From Arthrobacter sp. SLBN-100 (GTDB lineage: Bacteria; Actinomycetota; Actinomycetes; Actinomycetales; Micrococcaceae): 64,000 bases of DNA. A program made the translations under genes and the position numbers. The stretch is from NCBI RefSeq assembly GCF_006715305.1, contig NZ_VFMY01000001.1, positions 682,001-746,000 of the forward strand, read 5' to 3'. Positions 9,542 through 18,141 of the stretch are shown piece by piece. Under the pieces are notes generated by a model. It had not been told where the DNA came from. It was given only the letters and a program-made list of their open reading frames with translations, and did not search any database. Within the stretch, counting starts at the first letter, position 1. Every line of letters starts with the position of its first letter.

Positions 9542-9636
9542 CCCCGTTGCCCGGCGCTCTATAATGGGTAGCTGCGCCCGCCGGCGGTTTCGCTGGCCAG
9601 CGGGTGCACCGACTGCTCCCCCCAGGAAGGCTTTCT

Positions 9637-10380
9637 GTGCGCGTCCTTACGATCATCCCTACCTACAACGAGCTGGAATCGCTGCCCATAACGTTGCAGC
9701 GGCTCCGTGCAGCGGTGCCGGCCTCGGACGTGCTGGTAGTGGATGACAACAGCCCTGACGGCACCGGCCAGCTCGCCGACGGGATCGCCGCCAAGGATTC
9801 CCAGGTCCACGTCCTGCACCGCAAGGGCAAGGAAGGCCTCGGCGCCGCCTACATCGCCGGCTTCAAGTGGGGCCTGGACGCCGGCTACGAAGTGCTGGTG
9901 GAGATGGACGCAGACGGTTCCCACCAGCCCGAACAGCTTCCCCAGCTCCTTGAAGCCATTGACCAGGGTGCCGACCTTGCCATGGGTTCGCGCTGGGTCC
10001 CGGGCGGCAGCGTGGTGAACTGGCCGCTTTACCGGCAGGCCATCTCACGGGTGGGCAGCACCTATGCCCGGCTGATGCTGGGCCTGAAGATCAAGGACGT
10101 CACCGGCGGCTACCGTGCCTTCCGCAGGACCACGCTCGAAAAGCTGAACCTGGACGAGGTGGACTCCGTGGGCTACGGCTTCCAGGTGGACCTCGCCTGG
10201 CGGGTGTCCCGGATGGGGCTGCGGATCGAGGAACGCCCCATCACCTTCGTGGAGCGCGAGCTCGGCGCCTCAAAAATGAGCGGCAACATCGTGGTGGAGG
10301 CAATGGTCAACGTTACGAGATGGGGACTCCAGGCACGCTGGAACACCCTCACCCGCAAGAAGGTGCCAGCCCGGCAATAG
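9637..10380 (+). CDS. Polyprenol monophosphomannose synthase (GT2)
   Basis: 247 residues from the GTG at 9637, with CAGGAAGG at 9623-9630; a longer GTG start at 9604 lacks this signal. GT2 motifs are clear: [30 protein letters not shown], the metal-binding [15 protein letters not shown], and GSRWVPGG. The enzyme transfers mannose from GDP-mannose to a polyprenyl phosphate. The lipid-linked sugar then serves lipoglycan synthesis and protein mannosylation at the membrane. There is no C-terminal acyltransferase domain of the kind fused in some mycobacterial Ppm1 proteins. A strong bidirectional terminator follows. Confidence 0.9.
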   Translation: MRVLTIIPTYNELESLPITLQRLRAAVPASDVLVVDDNSPDGTGQLADGIAAKDSQVHVLHRKGKEGLGAAYIAGFKWGLDAGYEVLVEMDADGSHQPEQLPQLLEAIDQGADLAMGSRWVPGGSVVNWPLYRQAISRVGSTYARLMLGLKIKDVTGGYRAFRRTTLEKLNLDEVDSVGYGFQVDLAWRVSRMGLRIEERPITFVERELGASKMSGNIVVEAMVNVTRWGLQARWNTLTRKKVPARQ

Positions 10381-10410
10381 TCCTGTACTAAAAGCAGGTG
10401 TCCTTAACCC

Positions 10411-10449
10411 AAATGGGCCGTCCCGCATACTGTGCGGGACGGCCCATTT
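10411..10449. terminator. Bidirectional intrinsic terminator
   Basis: AAATGGGCCGTCCCGCA (10411-10427) pairs perfectly with TGCGGGACGGCCCATTT (10433-10449) around a 5-nt loop. It lies between two convergent genes, the mannosyltransferase and rbpA, and ends in T-rich sequence on both strands. Confidence 0.88.
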
Positions 10450-10465
10450 CCGTATTCAGGGTGTG

Positions 10466-10813
10466 TTACGCGGAGCGGCGTTCTCCGCGGCGTTCACGCA
10501 GGATGGTGAGGCGATCTTCGAGGATCTGCTCCAGTTCCGGCAGGGAGCGGCGTTCCAGCAGCATGTCCCAGTGAGTGCGGACTGCCTTATCGTTGCTGGT
10601 GTCCGGGCGTTCGCCGTCAACCAGGAGCGCTTCCTTGCCGGTCTTGGAAACCCACACCGGAGGAATCTCCGCTTCGGAGGAGAAGGTGACAAAGACCTGC
10701 TCGCCGTCTTCGCACCGGTACTCGACGCGCTGGCGCGGAGCCGGCTCGACTCCGGACTCGGTCTCCATGCTCTGCGCGCCAAGGCGCATGCCCCGCAGGC
10801 TGCGATCGCTCAT
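10466..10813 (-). CDS. rbpA: RNA polymerase-binding protein RbpA
   Basis: 115 residues matching RbpA through its length: the N-terminal SDRSLRGMRLGAQSMETE, the core YRCEDGEQVFVTFSSEAEIP followed by WVSKTGKEALLVDG, and the C-terminal sigma-interaction region with RTHWDMLLERRSLPELEQIL. RbpA is specific to actinobacteria. It binds RNA polymerase and the principal sigma factor, stabilises the open complex, and affects rifampicin sensitivity. The gene is monocistronic, with its own upstream region and a terminator shared with the convergent gene. Confidence 0.96.
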   Translation of the reverse strand: MSDRSLRGMRLGAQSMETESGVEPAPRQRVEYRCEDGEQVFVTFSSEAEIPPVWVSKTGKEALLVDGERPDTSNDKAVRTHWDMLLERRSLPELEQILEDRLTILRERRGERRSA

Positions 10814-11003
10814 GATTTCTCCCTCTGGTCGGTTCGCGGTGTAGAACCCGCGCTAGCCGTGGCGCAAGCGCCTCCGGACTATTCTGTGCACTGTGCTGCA
10901 TCTTTAGATTCAACGCATTGCGAAGCTTGGTTGTTCCGGCGGATCTACTCCTGCCAGACAAATACCCAATTATACGCGTGCCATGCCACGTCAGCCAAAA
11001 TGA

Positions 11004-11030
11004 AGGGATCCGCAGCTGCTGCGGATCCCT
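11004..11030 (-). terminator. Intrinsic terminator of the nfeD-SPFH operon
   Basis: AGGGATCCGCAGC (11004-11016) and GCTGCGGATCCCT (11018-11030) form a perfect hairpin. On the minus strand it is followed by TTCATTTTGG, giving a short T-rich tail just downstream of the SPFH gene stop at 11055. Confidence 0.8.
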
Positions 11031-11054
11031 CCATCGGCGTGGCCGGGCACCGGA

Positions 11055-11999
11055 TCAGGGCTCGGAGGGCTTGGCTCCCACCTCATCGAACAGTCCGGCA
11101 ACGCCGGTCTCAGTGGTGGTTCCGCCCAGGGCATTACCGATGCCTTTGAGGGCTTCGCCAACTTCGCTGGGGATGATCCACAGTTTGTTGGAGGAGCCTT
11201 CCGCCAGCTTGGGAAGGGTCTGCAGGTATTGGTAGGCCAGCAGTTTCTGGTCCGGGTTGCCTTTGTGGATGGCGTCAAAGACCTTCTGGATGGCCTGCGC
11301 TTCACCGTCAGCACGCAGGATGGCTGCCTTGGCATCGCCTTCCGCTGCCAGGATGGACGCCTGCCGCTGGCCCTCGGCGGTCAGGATGGCCGACTGCTTG
11401 GTGCCTTCGGCCGTCAGGATGGCGGCACGCCGGTCCCGCTCCGCGCGCATCTGCTTTTCCATTGAGTCCTGGATGGAGTGCGGCGGGTCGATGGCCTTGA
11501 GCTCCACGCGGGAAACGCGGATGCCCCAGCGGCCCGTTGCCTCATCCAGTACACCGCGCAGCTGGCCGTTGATCTGGTCCCGGGAGGTGAGTGCCTCTTC
11601 GAGGTTCAGGCCGCCCACCACGTTGCGCAGGGTGGTGGTGGTCAGCTGCTCCACTGCCTGGATGTAGTTGGCGATTTCGTAGGTGGCAGCCCGTGGATCG
11701 GTGACCTGGAAGTAGACCACGGTGTCGATGGAGACCACCAGGTTGTCCTCGGTGATGACCGGCTGCGGAGGGAATGACACCACCTGTTCGCGGAGGTCCA
11801 GCAGCGGCAGGAGCCGGTCCACAAACGGAATCAGGATGGTAAGTCCCGGGTTTAGCGTCCGCTGGTACTTGCCCAGCCGTTCCACGACGCCGGCGCGCGC
11901 TTGCGGAATGATCCGCACAGAACGGACCAGAACAATAATCACAAACACGATCAGGACTACCAGCACAATAGCCAATGCAGTTCCTCCGGCGTTATCCAT
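11055..11999 (-). CDS. SPFH/Band 7 (stomatin/QmcA-like) membrane protein
   Basis: 314 residues. One N-terminal membrane segment (about 8-26) precedes the Band 7 domain (about 30-190: IPQARAGVVERLGKYQRTLN, then LDLREQVVSFPPQPVITEDN). A long coiled coil follows, with repeated Ala-Ile-Leu-Thr-Ala-Glu-Gly units at about 200-235. SPFH proteins oligomerise in flotillin-like membrane domains and often modulate FtsH-type proteases. It is encoded 23 bp downstream of an NfeD-family gene, the classic partner, so the two are very likely co-transcribed and act together in membrane quality control. The specific client is unknown. Confidence 0.9.
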   Translation of the reverse strand: MDNAGGTALAIVLVVLIVFVIIVLVRSVRIIPQARAGVVERLGKYQRTLNPGLTILIPFVDRLLPLLDLREQVVSFPPQPVITEDNLVVSIDTVVYFQVTDPRAATYEIANYIQAVEQLTTTTLRNVVGGLNLEEALTSRDQINGQLRGVLDEATGRWGIRVSRVELKAIDPPHSIQDSMEKQMRAERDRRAAILTAEGTKQSAILTAEGQRQASILAAEGDAKAAILRADGEAQAIQKVFDAIHKGNPDQKLLAYQYLQTLPKLAEGSSNKLWIIPSEVGEALKGIGNALGGTTTETGVAGLFDEVGAKPSEP

Positions 12000-12022
12000 A
12001 CATCTCCTTGTTCCCCAATTGA

Positions 12023-12496
12023 TCAGGCTGTTTCAGGCTGGCCCGCAGCTTCGGGCGGGGCGGACACCACTGCCGTTGCCCCGTCGATGGCGGAAACCAC
12101 AACTCGTTGCCCGGCGGGAAGGACGCCGCCGGCACAACGGGCAGTCCAGATGTCACCGCCGATTTTGACCAGCCCGCCGTCAGACGACACAGGTTCCATC
12201 ACCAGGGCGTGTTCACCGATCAGCCGGTCCACGTTGGTCCGCTGGTCGGACGGGCCTAGCTTGAGGTGGGCGAGGGCCACGGGCCGGACGAAGGCGATCA
12301 TCAGCAGTGACACGACGCAGAAGACCAGGATCTGCAGCCAAAGGTCTGCGCCCGCGAAGTCGGCCACCAGCGCGGCCAAGGTTCCCCCACCGAGCATGAT
12401 AAAGAACAGGTCAAGTGTGATCATCTCGATCACTGCAAACGCCAGGAAAGCCGTGAGCCACAGGGCCCACCAGTTTTCCCCCAGCCATTCGAACAA
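12023..12496 (-). CDS. NfeD-family membrane protein
   Basis: 157 residues with the short NfeD layout: two or three membrane helices in the first 90 residues (WWALWLTAFLAFAVIEMITL and LQILVFCVVSLLMIAFV), then a soluble OB-fold domain (about 95-150) including GEHALVMEPVSSDGGLVKIGG and WTARC. NfeD proteins pair with SPFH proteins, and the SPFH gene follows immediately. This is the short form without the ClpP-like serine protease domain found in long NfeD proteins. It leads the two-gene operon; its 124-bp upstream region separates it from the methyltransferase gene. Confidence 0.88.
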   Translation of the reverse strand: MFEWLGENWWALWLTAFLAFAVIEMITLDLFFIMLGGGTLAALVADFAGADLWLQILVFCVVSLLMIAFVRPVALAHLKLGPSDQRTNVDRLIGEHALVMEPVSSDGGLVKIGGDIWTARCAGGVLPAGQRVVVSAIDGATAVVSAPPEAAGQPETA

Positions 12497-12620
12497 GTTC
12501 TCCCCCTTTGCTACGGGGAGCCGCGGACGCGCACCCGCCAGTAACTGTCCTTCAATCTTAGTGCTGCCCTGTCAGCTGTGGGCCGCTCATGCAGGCAGCC
12601 TGCGGATAGTAGCCAACTCG

Positions 12621-13511
12621 TTACGTGGCGGCACGTTTCCTGGGGCGGAAGACCAGCACCTGGAACTTCGCTTCCGTGATGATCGGCTCGGGCAGTCCCT
12701 CAAGGCGCGCAGAAACGGCATCGCGGTCCAGGTGGTGTCCTGCCGGTCCCATAAAGGCCAGGCCTGCTGCCTCCGCGCGGGTCAGTTTCAAGGGGATGTC
12801 GACGGCGGAGGCCGTTTCGGCGTCGAAATACCCACCCATCACTTCGGCCAGCCGCGCCTCCTTGCCCTCCTCGATGCCGAGCATTCCGGTGACCGCAGCA
12901 AGGGAGGCCAGATGCCCGCTCCGGGGCGTGACCACCACCAGCCGCCCGGACGGCCGCAGCACCCGGGCAAACTCCGGGGCGTTGCGGGGCGCAAAGATGA
13001 CGGTGACGGCGTCCACCGAGTCGTCCGCCAGCGGTAAGGGCTGCCAGATATCACAGACCAGGTTCACAGCCTCCGGATTGAGGCGCGCGGCACGGCGGAG
13101 GGCGAACTTTGAGATGTCCAGGCCAAGGGCAGCCACCTTCCGGTCCTGGGCTGCCGCAGCATCGAGCAGAACCCGAAGGTAGTGCCCGGTTCCCGTTCCC
13201 GAGTCCAGCACGGCGGCGCGGCCTGCCGGGAGGAAAGGTACGACGGCGGCTGCCACCGCGTCGGCAAGGGGCCGGTAATGGCCGTCCCCCAGAAAGTCGG
13301 AGCGGGCCTGGACCATGGCGGACGAGTCGGCCTCGAAGGCCGTCCCCTTACCCACCAGCAGGTTGAAATATCCCTGCCTGGCCGCATCGAAGCTATGGCC
13401 GGAAGGGCAGGTGAGGCGGTCCTGGCCCGAGGCCGTCCCCAGAAGGTCCAGCGGATTCGAGCACACCGGGCACAGCAGCGGAAGGTCGGTGGTGGAGGGC
13501 ATGGGAACCAT
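12621..13511 (-). CDS. RlmA-type 23S rRNA (guanine-N1) methyltransferase
   Basis: 296 residues. The N-terminal zinc-binding unit has LPLLCPVCSNPLDLL followed by RLTCPSGHSFDAARQGYFNL. It leads into a Rossmann methyltransferase domain with VLDSGTGTGHYLRVLLDA (about residue 100) and DAVTVIFAPRN. This is the architecture of RlmA/TlrB enzymes, which methylate N1 of G745 or G748 in helix 35 of 23S rRNA; in some actinobacteria this affects macrolide sensitivity. Which of the two guanines is modified cannot be told from sequence. A second in-frame ATG three codons in (13502) is an equally good start. Confidence 0.85.
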   Translation of the reverse strand: MVPMPSTTDLPLLCPVCSNPLDLLGTASGQDRLTCPSGHSFDAARQGYFNLLVGKGTAFEADSSAMVQARSDFLGDGHYRPLADAVAAAVVPFLPAGRAAVLDSGTGTGHYLRVLLDAAAAQDRKVAALGLDISKFALRRAARLNPEAVNLVCDIWQPLPLADDSVDAVTVIFAPRNAPEFARVLRPSGRLVVVTPRSGHLASLAAVTGMLGIEEGKEARLAEVMGGYFDAETASAVDIPLKLTRAEAAGLAFMGPAGHHLDRDAVSARLEGLPEPIITEAKFQVLVFRPRKRAAT

Positions 13512-13573
13512 CCTATGGGTGTGCTGTCCGGTGCTCTTAGCGGTGTTCTTTAGCGGTGTCCGGCACGGGAAGG

Positions 13574-14260
13574 TCAGGTGCCACTGATGCCCGCGGGGCC
13601 GGCGTCGAAACCCAGCCCCTGCTGCGCCTTGCGGATGCCTGCTTCCGCCCAGTGCGCCGCGTATTCGGCGTTGCTGCTCAGCGACCGCAGCTGGGCCTTG
13701 TCCACGTACAGCACACCATTGAGGTGGTCCGTCTCATGCTGGACAATGCGGGCCTGCCAGCCGGAAAACTCCCGCCGGGTGGACAGTCCGTCCGGAGTCT
13801 GGAATTCGAGGAGGACTGCTTCGTGGCGGGCAACCACTGCCTGCAGGCCATTGAGGGACAGACAGCCCTCATAGAACGAAACAAGCCCGGGGCCCAGCGG
13901 CGCATAGCGGGGGTTCACCACGGCAAGGAACTCCAGCGGGCTGCGGTGCCGCAGGGAAGCGGCCTCGGGATCGACGTCGAACTGATCCTCCAGGACAGCC
14001 AGCTGCAGCGGTATCCCCAGTTGGGGTGCTGCGAGGCCCACGCCGGGTGCCTCGTGCATCACCTCGCGCATGAGGTTGATCAACCGGGTGAGCAGCTCGG
14101 CGGACAGCTGCCCGTCAAACGCTGCCGCGCGCTGGCGGAGCGCGGGGTGGCCTGCCTGCACGATGGGCGGAAGGGTCCCGGCGGCGACGATCCGCTCCAC
14201 GGTTTCGCGGATCTGTTCGGCAGTGAGGTCTGTTCCGGGCGTGCTCTGGCTCATGGGCAA
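13574..14260 (-). CDS. def: Peptide deformylase
   Basis: 228 residues, with a roughly 35-residue N-terminal extension typical of some actinobacterial deformylases. All three family motifs are present: GVGLAAPQLG (motif 1), EGCLSLNG with the metal-binding cysteine (motif 2), and QHETDHLNGVLY with the two metal-binding histidines and the catalytic glutamate (motif 3). The enzyme removes the N-formyl group from nascent proteins at the ribosome. An alternative ATG lies two codons downstream (14254). It is transcribed in the same direction as the RlmA-type gene, 62 bp upstream of it. Confidence 0.95.
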   Translation of the reverse strand: MPMSQSTPGTDLTAEQIRETVERIVAAGTLPPIVQAGHPALRQRAAAFDGQLSAELLTRLINLMREVMHEAPGVGLAAPQLGIPLQLAVLEDQFDVDPEAASLRHRSPLEFLAVVNPRYAPLGPGLVSFYEGCLSLNGLQAVVARHEAVLLEFQTPDGLSTRREFSGWQARIVQHETDHLNGVLYVDKAQLRSLSSNAEYAAHWAEAGIRKAQQGLGFDAGPAGISGT

Positions 14261-14307
14261 AGCCTAACGGCAGGGCGGCGCCCGCACGCTCGGCTAGTGT
14301 CTATGTC

Positions 14308-14766
14308 ATGCCTGACCCTTCCTCCCTGCCCGACCCGGCACTGGACACCTCGGCAACGCACACCCCGGCACTGGCTGCCTCACCACTGGATTGCGTCCTG
14401 GGGTTTATCCGCGTCCTCGAAGCGGGCGGGGGAGCGGCCGGCATCAGGCCTTTCCTCGCGGACTCCTTTGTCCTGGTGGAGGCCCCGCACCTCCTGGCGC
14501 CCGAGGGCTCCACCCGAAGCCTGCCCGAAGTCCTGGCGGGAGCGGACCAAAGTTCAGATGTGGTCTCGGACCAGTCATTTGTCATCCGGCGGACCACCTG
14601 TGAGGGCGGCCGGGTGGCTGTCGAAGCCGACTGGTCTGCGACGCTGCGGATGGACCTCCGGTACTGGGACCGGGGCGAAGTGATCCGGGCCAGAACATCG
14701 TCGGTGTTTGAAGTGCGCGAGGGGTTAATCTTCAGCCAGGACAGTTACGACTGCTACTACCGGTAG
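14308..14766 (+). CDS. SnoaL-like/NTF2-fold protein
   Basis: 152 residues. After a disordered, Pro/Ser/Thr-rich start of about 25 residues, the rest fits a SnoaL-like cone: an N-terminal helix (LDCVLGFIRVLEAGGGAAGI), then alternating strands including VAVEADWSATLRM and the final GLIFSQDSYDCYY. NTF2-fold proteins are ligand-binding or isomerase-like; no catalytic set is obvious here. The gene stands alone, divergent from def and convergent with the polyketide cluster. A role in that cluster is possible but unsupported. Confidence 0.7.
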   Translation: MPDPSSLPDPALDTSATHTPALAASPLDCVLGFIRVLEAGGGAAGIRPFLADSFVLVEAPHLLAPEGSTRSLPEVLAGADQSSDVVSDQSFVIRRTTCEGGRVAVEADWSATLRMDLRYWDRGEVIRARTSSVFEVREGLIFSQDSYDCYYR

Positions 14767-14809
14767 GTACTGCGGACGAACTGGCGGCGCACCAGTTACT
14801 GCACACCGC

Positions 14810-15967
14810 TTACTGCATGGTGAAGCGCCGGGCCACCCAGCGGTTGACTGCCGGGGTGGCAGCCGCGGCGCTGATTCCCAGGTTTCGCAGCGTCAGCAGG
14901 GGCCTTGGCAGCGGGCGTCCCAGCATCATGTTGATTTCGGACTGCCGCCTGGCCAGCATTGCAGCTTGCCGCCGGTTGGCGTCGAATTCCTTGAACTGCC
15001 GGTCGGTCTGGTGTCTATCGCCGCCTGCCAACGCCGCGCGGATGAGGGGGGAGAGGGCCTGGGCATCCAGCCAGCCGAGGTTCATGCCCTGGCCGCCGAT
15101 GGGGCTGATCTCGTGGGCTGCATCCCCGATCAGGACAACCCGTCCGGCCGCCATCTGGCCGGTGAGGACGGACCGAACGCTGAAAGCGCTCACCATGGTG
15201 CTGGTATCCGGATCCGGAAGGATCCCGGTCCGTTCCCGCACCAGCTCTGCCAGCCGGGCCGACCCGGCACCGCCCGCGGGCCGGCCCAGCCGCACCACCC
15301 ACCGCCGGACACCGCCCGGCAGGGGGAAGGACTCAACGATTCCGCCCGGCTCAAGGAACAGGACGGCCCTTTCGCCGTAGGGCCCTGGGTCCTGGAAGTC
15401 GCCCATGAGGTAATGGTCAGGGTAGTTCCTGGTGTTCACGGGCACGCCCAGAAGGTTGCGCACCCGGGACCGCGCGCCGTCGGCTGCCACCACAAGGGAC
15501 GCGGCAAACTCCACCTCCCGGCCCTCGGCCTCCCCGCCGGCCTCCCCGACGACGGTGACCCGTCCGCCGTCGTCCGTGACCTGGGTGGCGCGCACATCGC
15601 GGATGATTGCATGGCGGTCGAGCTGGCAGACACGGTCCTCCAGGAGCTGCTCTGTCCGGAACTGCGGCAGTGCCAGCACGAACGGGAATGTATCGGAGAT
15701 TCCGCCAAAGGACATGGTGCCTACCGTCCTCCCGCCGCTGACCGCCATCCCGTCCCGGATCCGAACGCCGTCCCGGATCGCGGAATCGGCAATCTGAACC
15801 TTGTCCAACGCCTCAAGTGCGGGTGGATGGATGCCGATGGCGCGTGAGTGCAGGTTCCTTGTTGGCCGCTGTTCCAGCACCCTGACGCTCACGCCGTCCT
15901 GGAGCAGTAAAGCGGCAAGGTACAAGCCCACCGGACCCCCGCCAATGATCAGGACGTCCGTTGCCAC
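14810..15967 (-). CDS. FAD-dependent aromatic hydroxylase (UbiH/MhpA type) of the type III PKS cluster
   Basis: 385 residues with the three signatures of group A flavoprotein monooxygenases: the N-terminal dinucleotide fold DVLIIGGGPVGLYLAALLL, the DG motif in LVVAADGARSRVRNLLG (about residue 160), and the GD motif VVLIGDAAHEISPIGGQGMN (about 285). These enzymes hydroxylate electron-rich aromatic rings using NAD(P)H and oxygen. It is the last gene of a tight operon, 1 bp after the methyltransferase stop. By analogy with SrsC of the Streptomyces griseus phenolic-lipid pathway it may oxidise a resorcinol to a quinone; that role is inference. Confidence 0.85.
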   Translation of the reverse strand: MATDVLIIGGGPVGLYLAALLLQDGVSVRVLEQRPTRNLHSRAIGIHPPALEALDKVQIADSAIRDGVRIRDGMAVSGGRTVGTMSFGGISDTFPFVLALPQFRTEQLLEDRVCQLDRHAIIRDVRATQVTDDGGRVTVVGEAGGEAEGREVEFAASLVVAADGARSRVRNLLGVPVNTRNYPDHYLMGDFQDPGPYGERAVLFLEPGGIVESFPLPGGVRRWVVRLGRPAGGAGSARLAELVRERTGILPDPDTSTMVSAFSVRSVLTGQMAAGRVVLIGDAAHEISPIGGQGMNLGWLDAQALSPLIRAALAGGDRHQTDRQFKEFDANRRQAAMLARRQSEINMMLGRPLPRPLLTLRNLGISAAAATPAVNRWVARRFTMQ

Positions 15968-15968
15968 G

Positions 15969-16664
15969 TCAGCTCCTGCGCAGGGCGAGAAGCTGGTGGA
16001 ACGCCGCGGCAGGTTCCACTGTCCAGCCCGGCGGAGCGACTGCCGATAATTCTGCGGGGCTGTAACTCCTGCGGATGGACGTCAGGCCGTCAACGCGGAT
16101 GTAAGAATGCCGGAAAGGCAGTGCGGCAGCAGAGAAGAGGGCGTAGGCGGCACGGCTGCGACGCAGGTCGTTGTGGAGGACCTTCCGGCTGGCCAGGGCC
16201 GCGGAGTCGGAAAGGAGCTGTTGGAGTTCACCGGCCGAAAGATGGTGGAGCACGTGGTTTGAGATGACGAAGTCGAAGCTGCTTCCTTCCCGGACCAGGT
16301 CCGCGCTGTGTGCCTGGCGGAATTCAACCCCGGGCAGGGGCGGACGTCCACGGGCGAAGGCGGCGGCGCGGGCGTCCGGGTCTATGCCGGTGATCCTCAG
16401 GGCCAGCCCGTCACGGCGGGCCCATGCGGCGAGCCGGTACGCCAGGTCCCCGCCGCCGGAGCCTATGTCCAGCAGCGTGGCGGGAGCCGGGTTTTTCGCC
16501 AGCGTCGGACGAAGTTCCCGCACGTACAGCTTCCGCCAGCCGGAAAACACGCGGTTGACCAGTCCGAACTGGCGGTAGGTGTTGTCCAGGAGGCGGGCAT
16601 CGCAGTCCGGCCGGTCCATCAGTTCCACGGCGCCGACGGCCCGGTGCCGCATCAGTAGGTCCAC
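15969..16664 (-). CDS. Class I SAM-dependent methyltransferase of the type III PKS cluster
   Basis: 231 residues. It has SAM-binding motif I in LLDIGSGGGDLAYRLAAWA (about residue 62), motif II with ITGIDPDARAAAFA, and the post-core segment FDFVISNHVLHHLSAGELQQ. Such enzymes methylate O, C or N atoms of small molecules. The position between a type III polyketide synthase (5 bp upstream) and a flavin hydroxylase (1 bp downstream) suggests it methylates the PKS product. This family has a soluble Rossmann fold; the regiochemistry cannot be read from sequence. Confidence 0.85.
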   Translation of the reverse strand: MDLLMRHRAVGAVELMDRPDCDARLLDNTYRQFGLVNRVFSGWRKLYVRELRPTLAKNPAPATLLDIGSGGGDLAYRLAAWARRDGLALRITGIDPDARAAAFARGRPPLPGVEFRQAHSADLVREGSSFDFVISNHVLHHLSAGELQQLLSDSAALASRKVLHNDLRRSRAAYALFSAAALPFRHSYIRVDGLTSIRRSYSPAELSAVAPPGWTVEPAAAFHQLLALRRS

Positions 16665-16669
16665 GAGGT

Positions 16670-17863
16670 TCAGGAAACCGGAACTGTCGCCGCCGCATGC
16701 TCGGGCACCTGGCTCGGCTGCGCTGCGGCAGACGCCTGCCGCAGCTTGGTGAACAGCCCCGTCTCCACCGTGAGTCCGGGCCCGAACGCCATGGAGCAGA
16801 TCCGTTCGCCGCCGTCCTCGGGCGCCTGGTCCAGGATGTGCTTGAGCACAAACAGCACCGTCGAGCTGCTCATGTTGCCGTAATTGCGCAGCGTCTCCCG
16901 GGCAGGGACCAGCTGCTCGTCAGTGAGGCCGAGCCGGGACTGGACTTTGTCCAGGATGCTGCGGCCGCCCGGGTGGATGGCCCAGTGGCGGATGGACGTG
17001 TAGGGGAGCGCCGCCAGTTCCGGGTCCTTCGCCAGCAGGGGCTGAAGGGCGCCCACGATGTGGTCATCGATGATGTGCGGCACGTAATTCCCCAGGACCA
17101 TTTCAAACCCGTGGTCGCCGATGTTCCAGGCCATGGCGTCCTCGCCAACCGGTGTGAGGACGGTTTCGAAGTGGTCCAGCCGGAGCAGGGACTGTGCCTC
17201 CGAGCCGCTCCGGGCTGTGACGACGGCGGCCGCGGCACCATCGGCGAACAGGGCCGAACCCATAATGGTGTCAGGGTCGTTGGAGGTGCGCACGTGCAGG
17301 GAGCACAGCTCGGCGCAGACCACGAGGACAACCGCGTTCGGGTCCGCTTCGCAGAACAGTTTCGCTGCCCGGAGCGCGGGAAATGCCGCGTAGCAGCCCA
17401 TAAATCCGAGGTGGTAGCGCTGGACCGCCGGATCCAGGCCGAGCTCCCGGACGATCTTGTAGTCCGGGCCGGGGTTGAAGAACCCGGTGCACGAAACCGT
17501 GATGAGATGAGTTATGTCAAGTAAATCGAGCTCAGGGGCGGCAGCGACTGCAGCGCGCGCGGCTTCCACAAAGAGCTTGGTGGCCTCGCGGCCGAAAATC
17601 TCGTTGCGGACCTTTGTGCTGGGATTCAGCAGCAGGCCGGTCCCGGGATCGTAGAACTGCGGGCTGTCGGAGCGCAAATCGTTGGTGAGTTCTTCAACGG
17701 CGGTGAAACGGGTGTCGATGGCGGCCGAGTCAAAACAGGTGCTGACCAGCCGTGAACCAAGCCGGGTCAGACCTGGCTGGGCCGCAAACACGTCACGGGC
17801 TTGCGTCTGGATCAGCATCGTTTTCGGGACAGCAGTTTCAAGTGATCGCACATAGACCGTCAT
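16670..17863 (-). CDS. Type III polyketide synthase (chalcone synthase-like)
   Basis: 397 residues, the normal size for a homodimeric type III PKS. The catalytic triad is intact by alignment of motifs: Cys157 in HLGFMGCYAAFPAL, His297 in WAIHPGGRSILDK and Asn330 in LRNYGNMSSSTVLFVL. The enzyme condenses malonyl-CoA extenders on an acyl-CoA starter without an ACP; bacterial homologues make alkylresorcinols, alkylpyrones or tetrahydroxynaphthalene. The tailoring genes downstream favour a phenolic lipid or quinone product. The open frame extends 28 codons further upstream, but the ATG at 17863 begins the family-conserved sequence (TVYVRSLETAVPK). Confidence 0.92.
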   Translation of the reverse strand: MTVYVRSLETAVPKTMLIQTQARDVFAAQPGLTRLGSRLVSTCFDSAAIDTRFTAVEELTNDLRSDSPQFYDPGTGLLLNPSTKVRNEIFGREATKLFVEAARAAVAAAPELDLLDITHLITVSCTGFFNPGPDYKIVRELGLDPAVQRYHLGFMGCYAAFPALRAAKLFCEADPNAVVLVVCAELCSLHVRTSNDPDTIMGSALFADGAAAAVVTARSGSEAQSLLRLDHFETVLTPVGEDAMAWNIGDHGFEMVLGNYVPHIIDDHIVGALQPLLAKDPELAALPYTSIRHWAIHPGGRSILDKVQSRLGLTDEQLVPARETLRNYGNMSSSTVLFVLKHILDQAPEDGGERICSMAFGPGLTVETGLFTKLRQASAAAQPSQVPEHAAATVPVS

Positions 17864-18141
17864 TGACTCATTCTTAACGAGCAGCCGGTATATGACAATG
17901 CTGACCTGCGGATTTGTGTGCTGGAGCCTGCCTTTGCGCTGGTCCAAGTCACGGTGCCCGGATCACCGACAGGCCCCTTTCGCGATTCCTGGTAAAGCGC
18001 CGATAATCCACATTATGTCAAGCTGCACTCGGGGAATCGCATCTGATGCGAATTCGACGGACTTTGATACAGCGGGACGGTTGGCGCAATCAGCAGTTGA
18101 CAGTGGCCTCGCCCAAACACTGGGGCTGGCAGGATAGTGCT

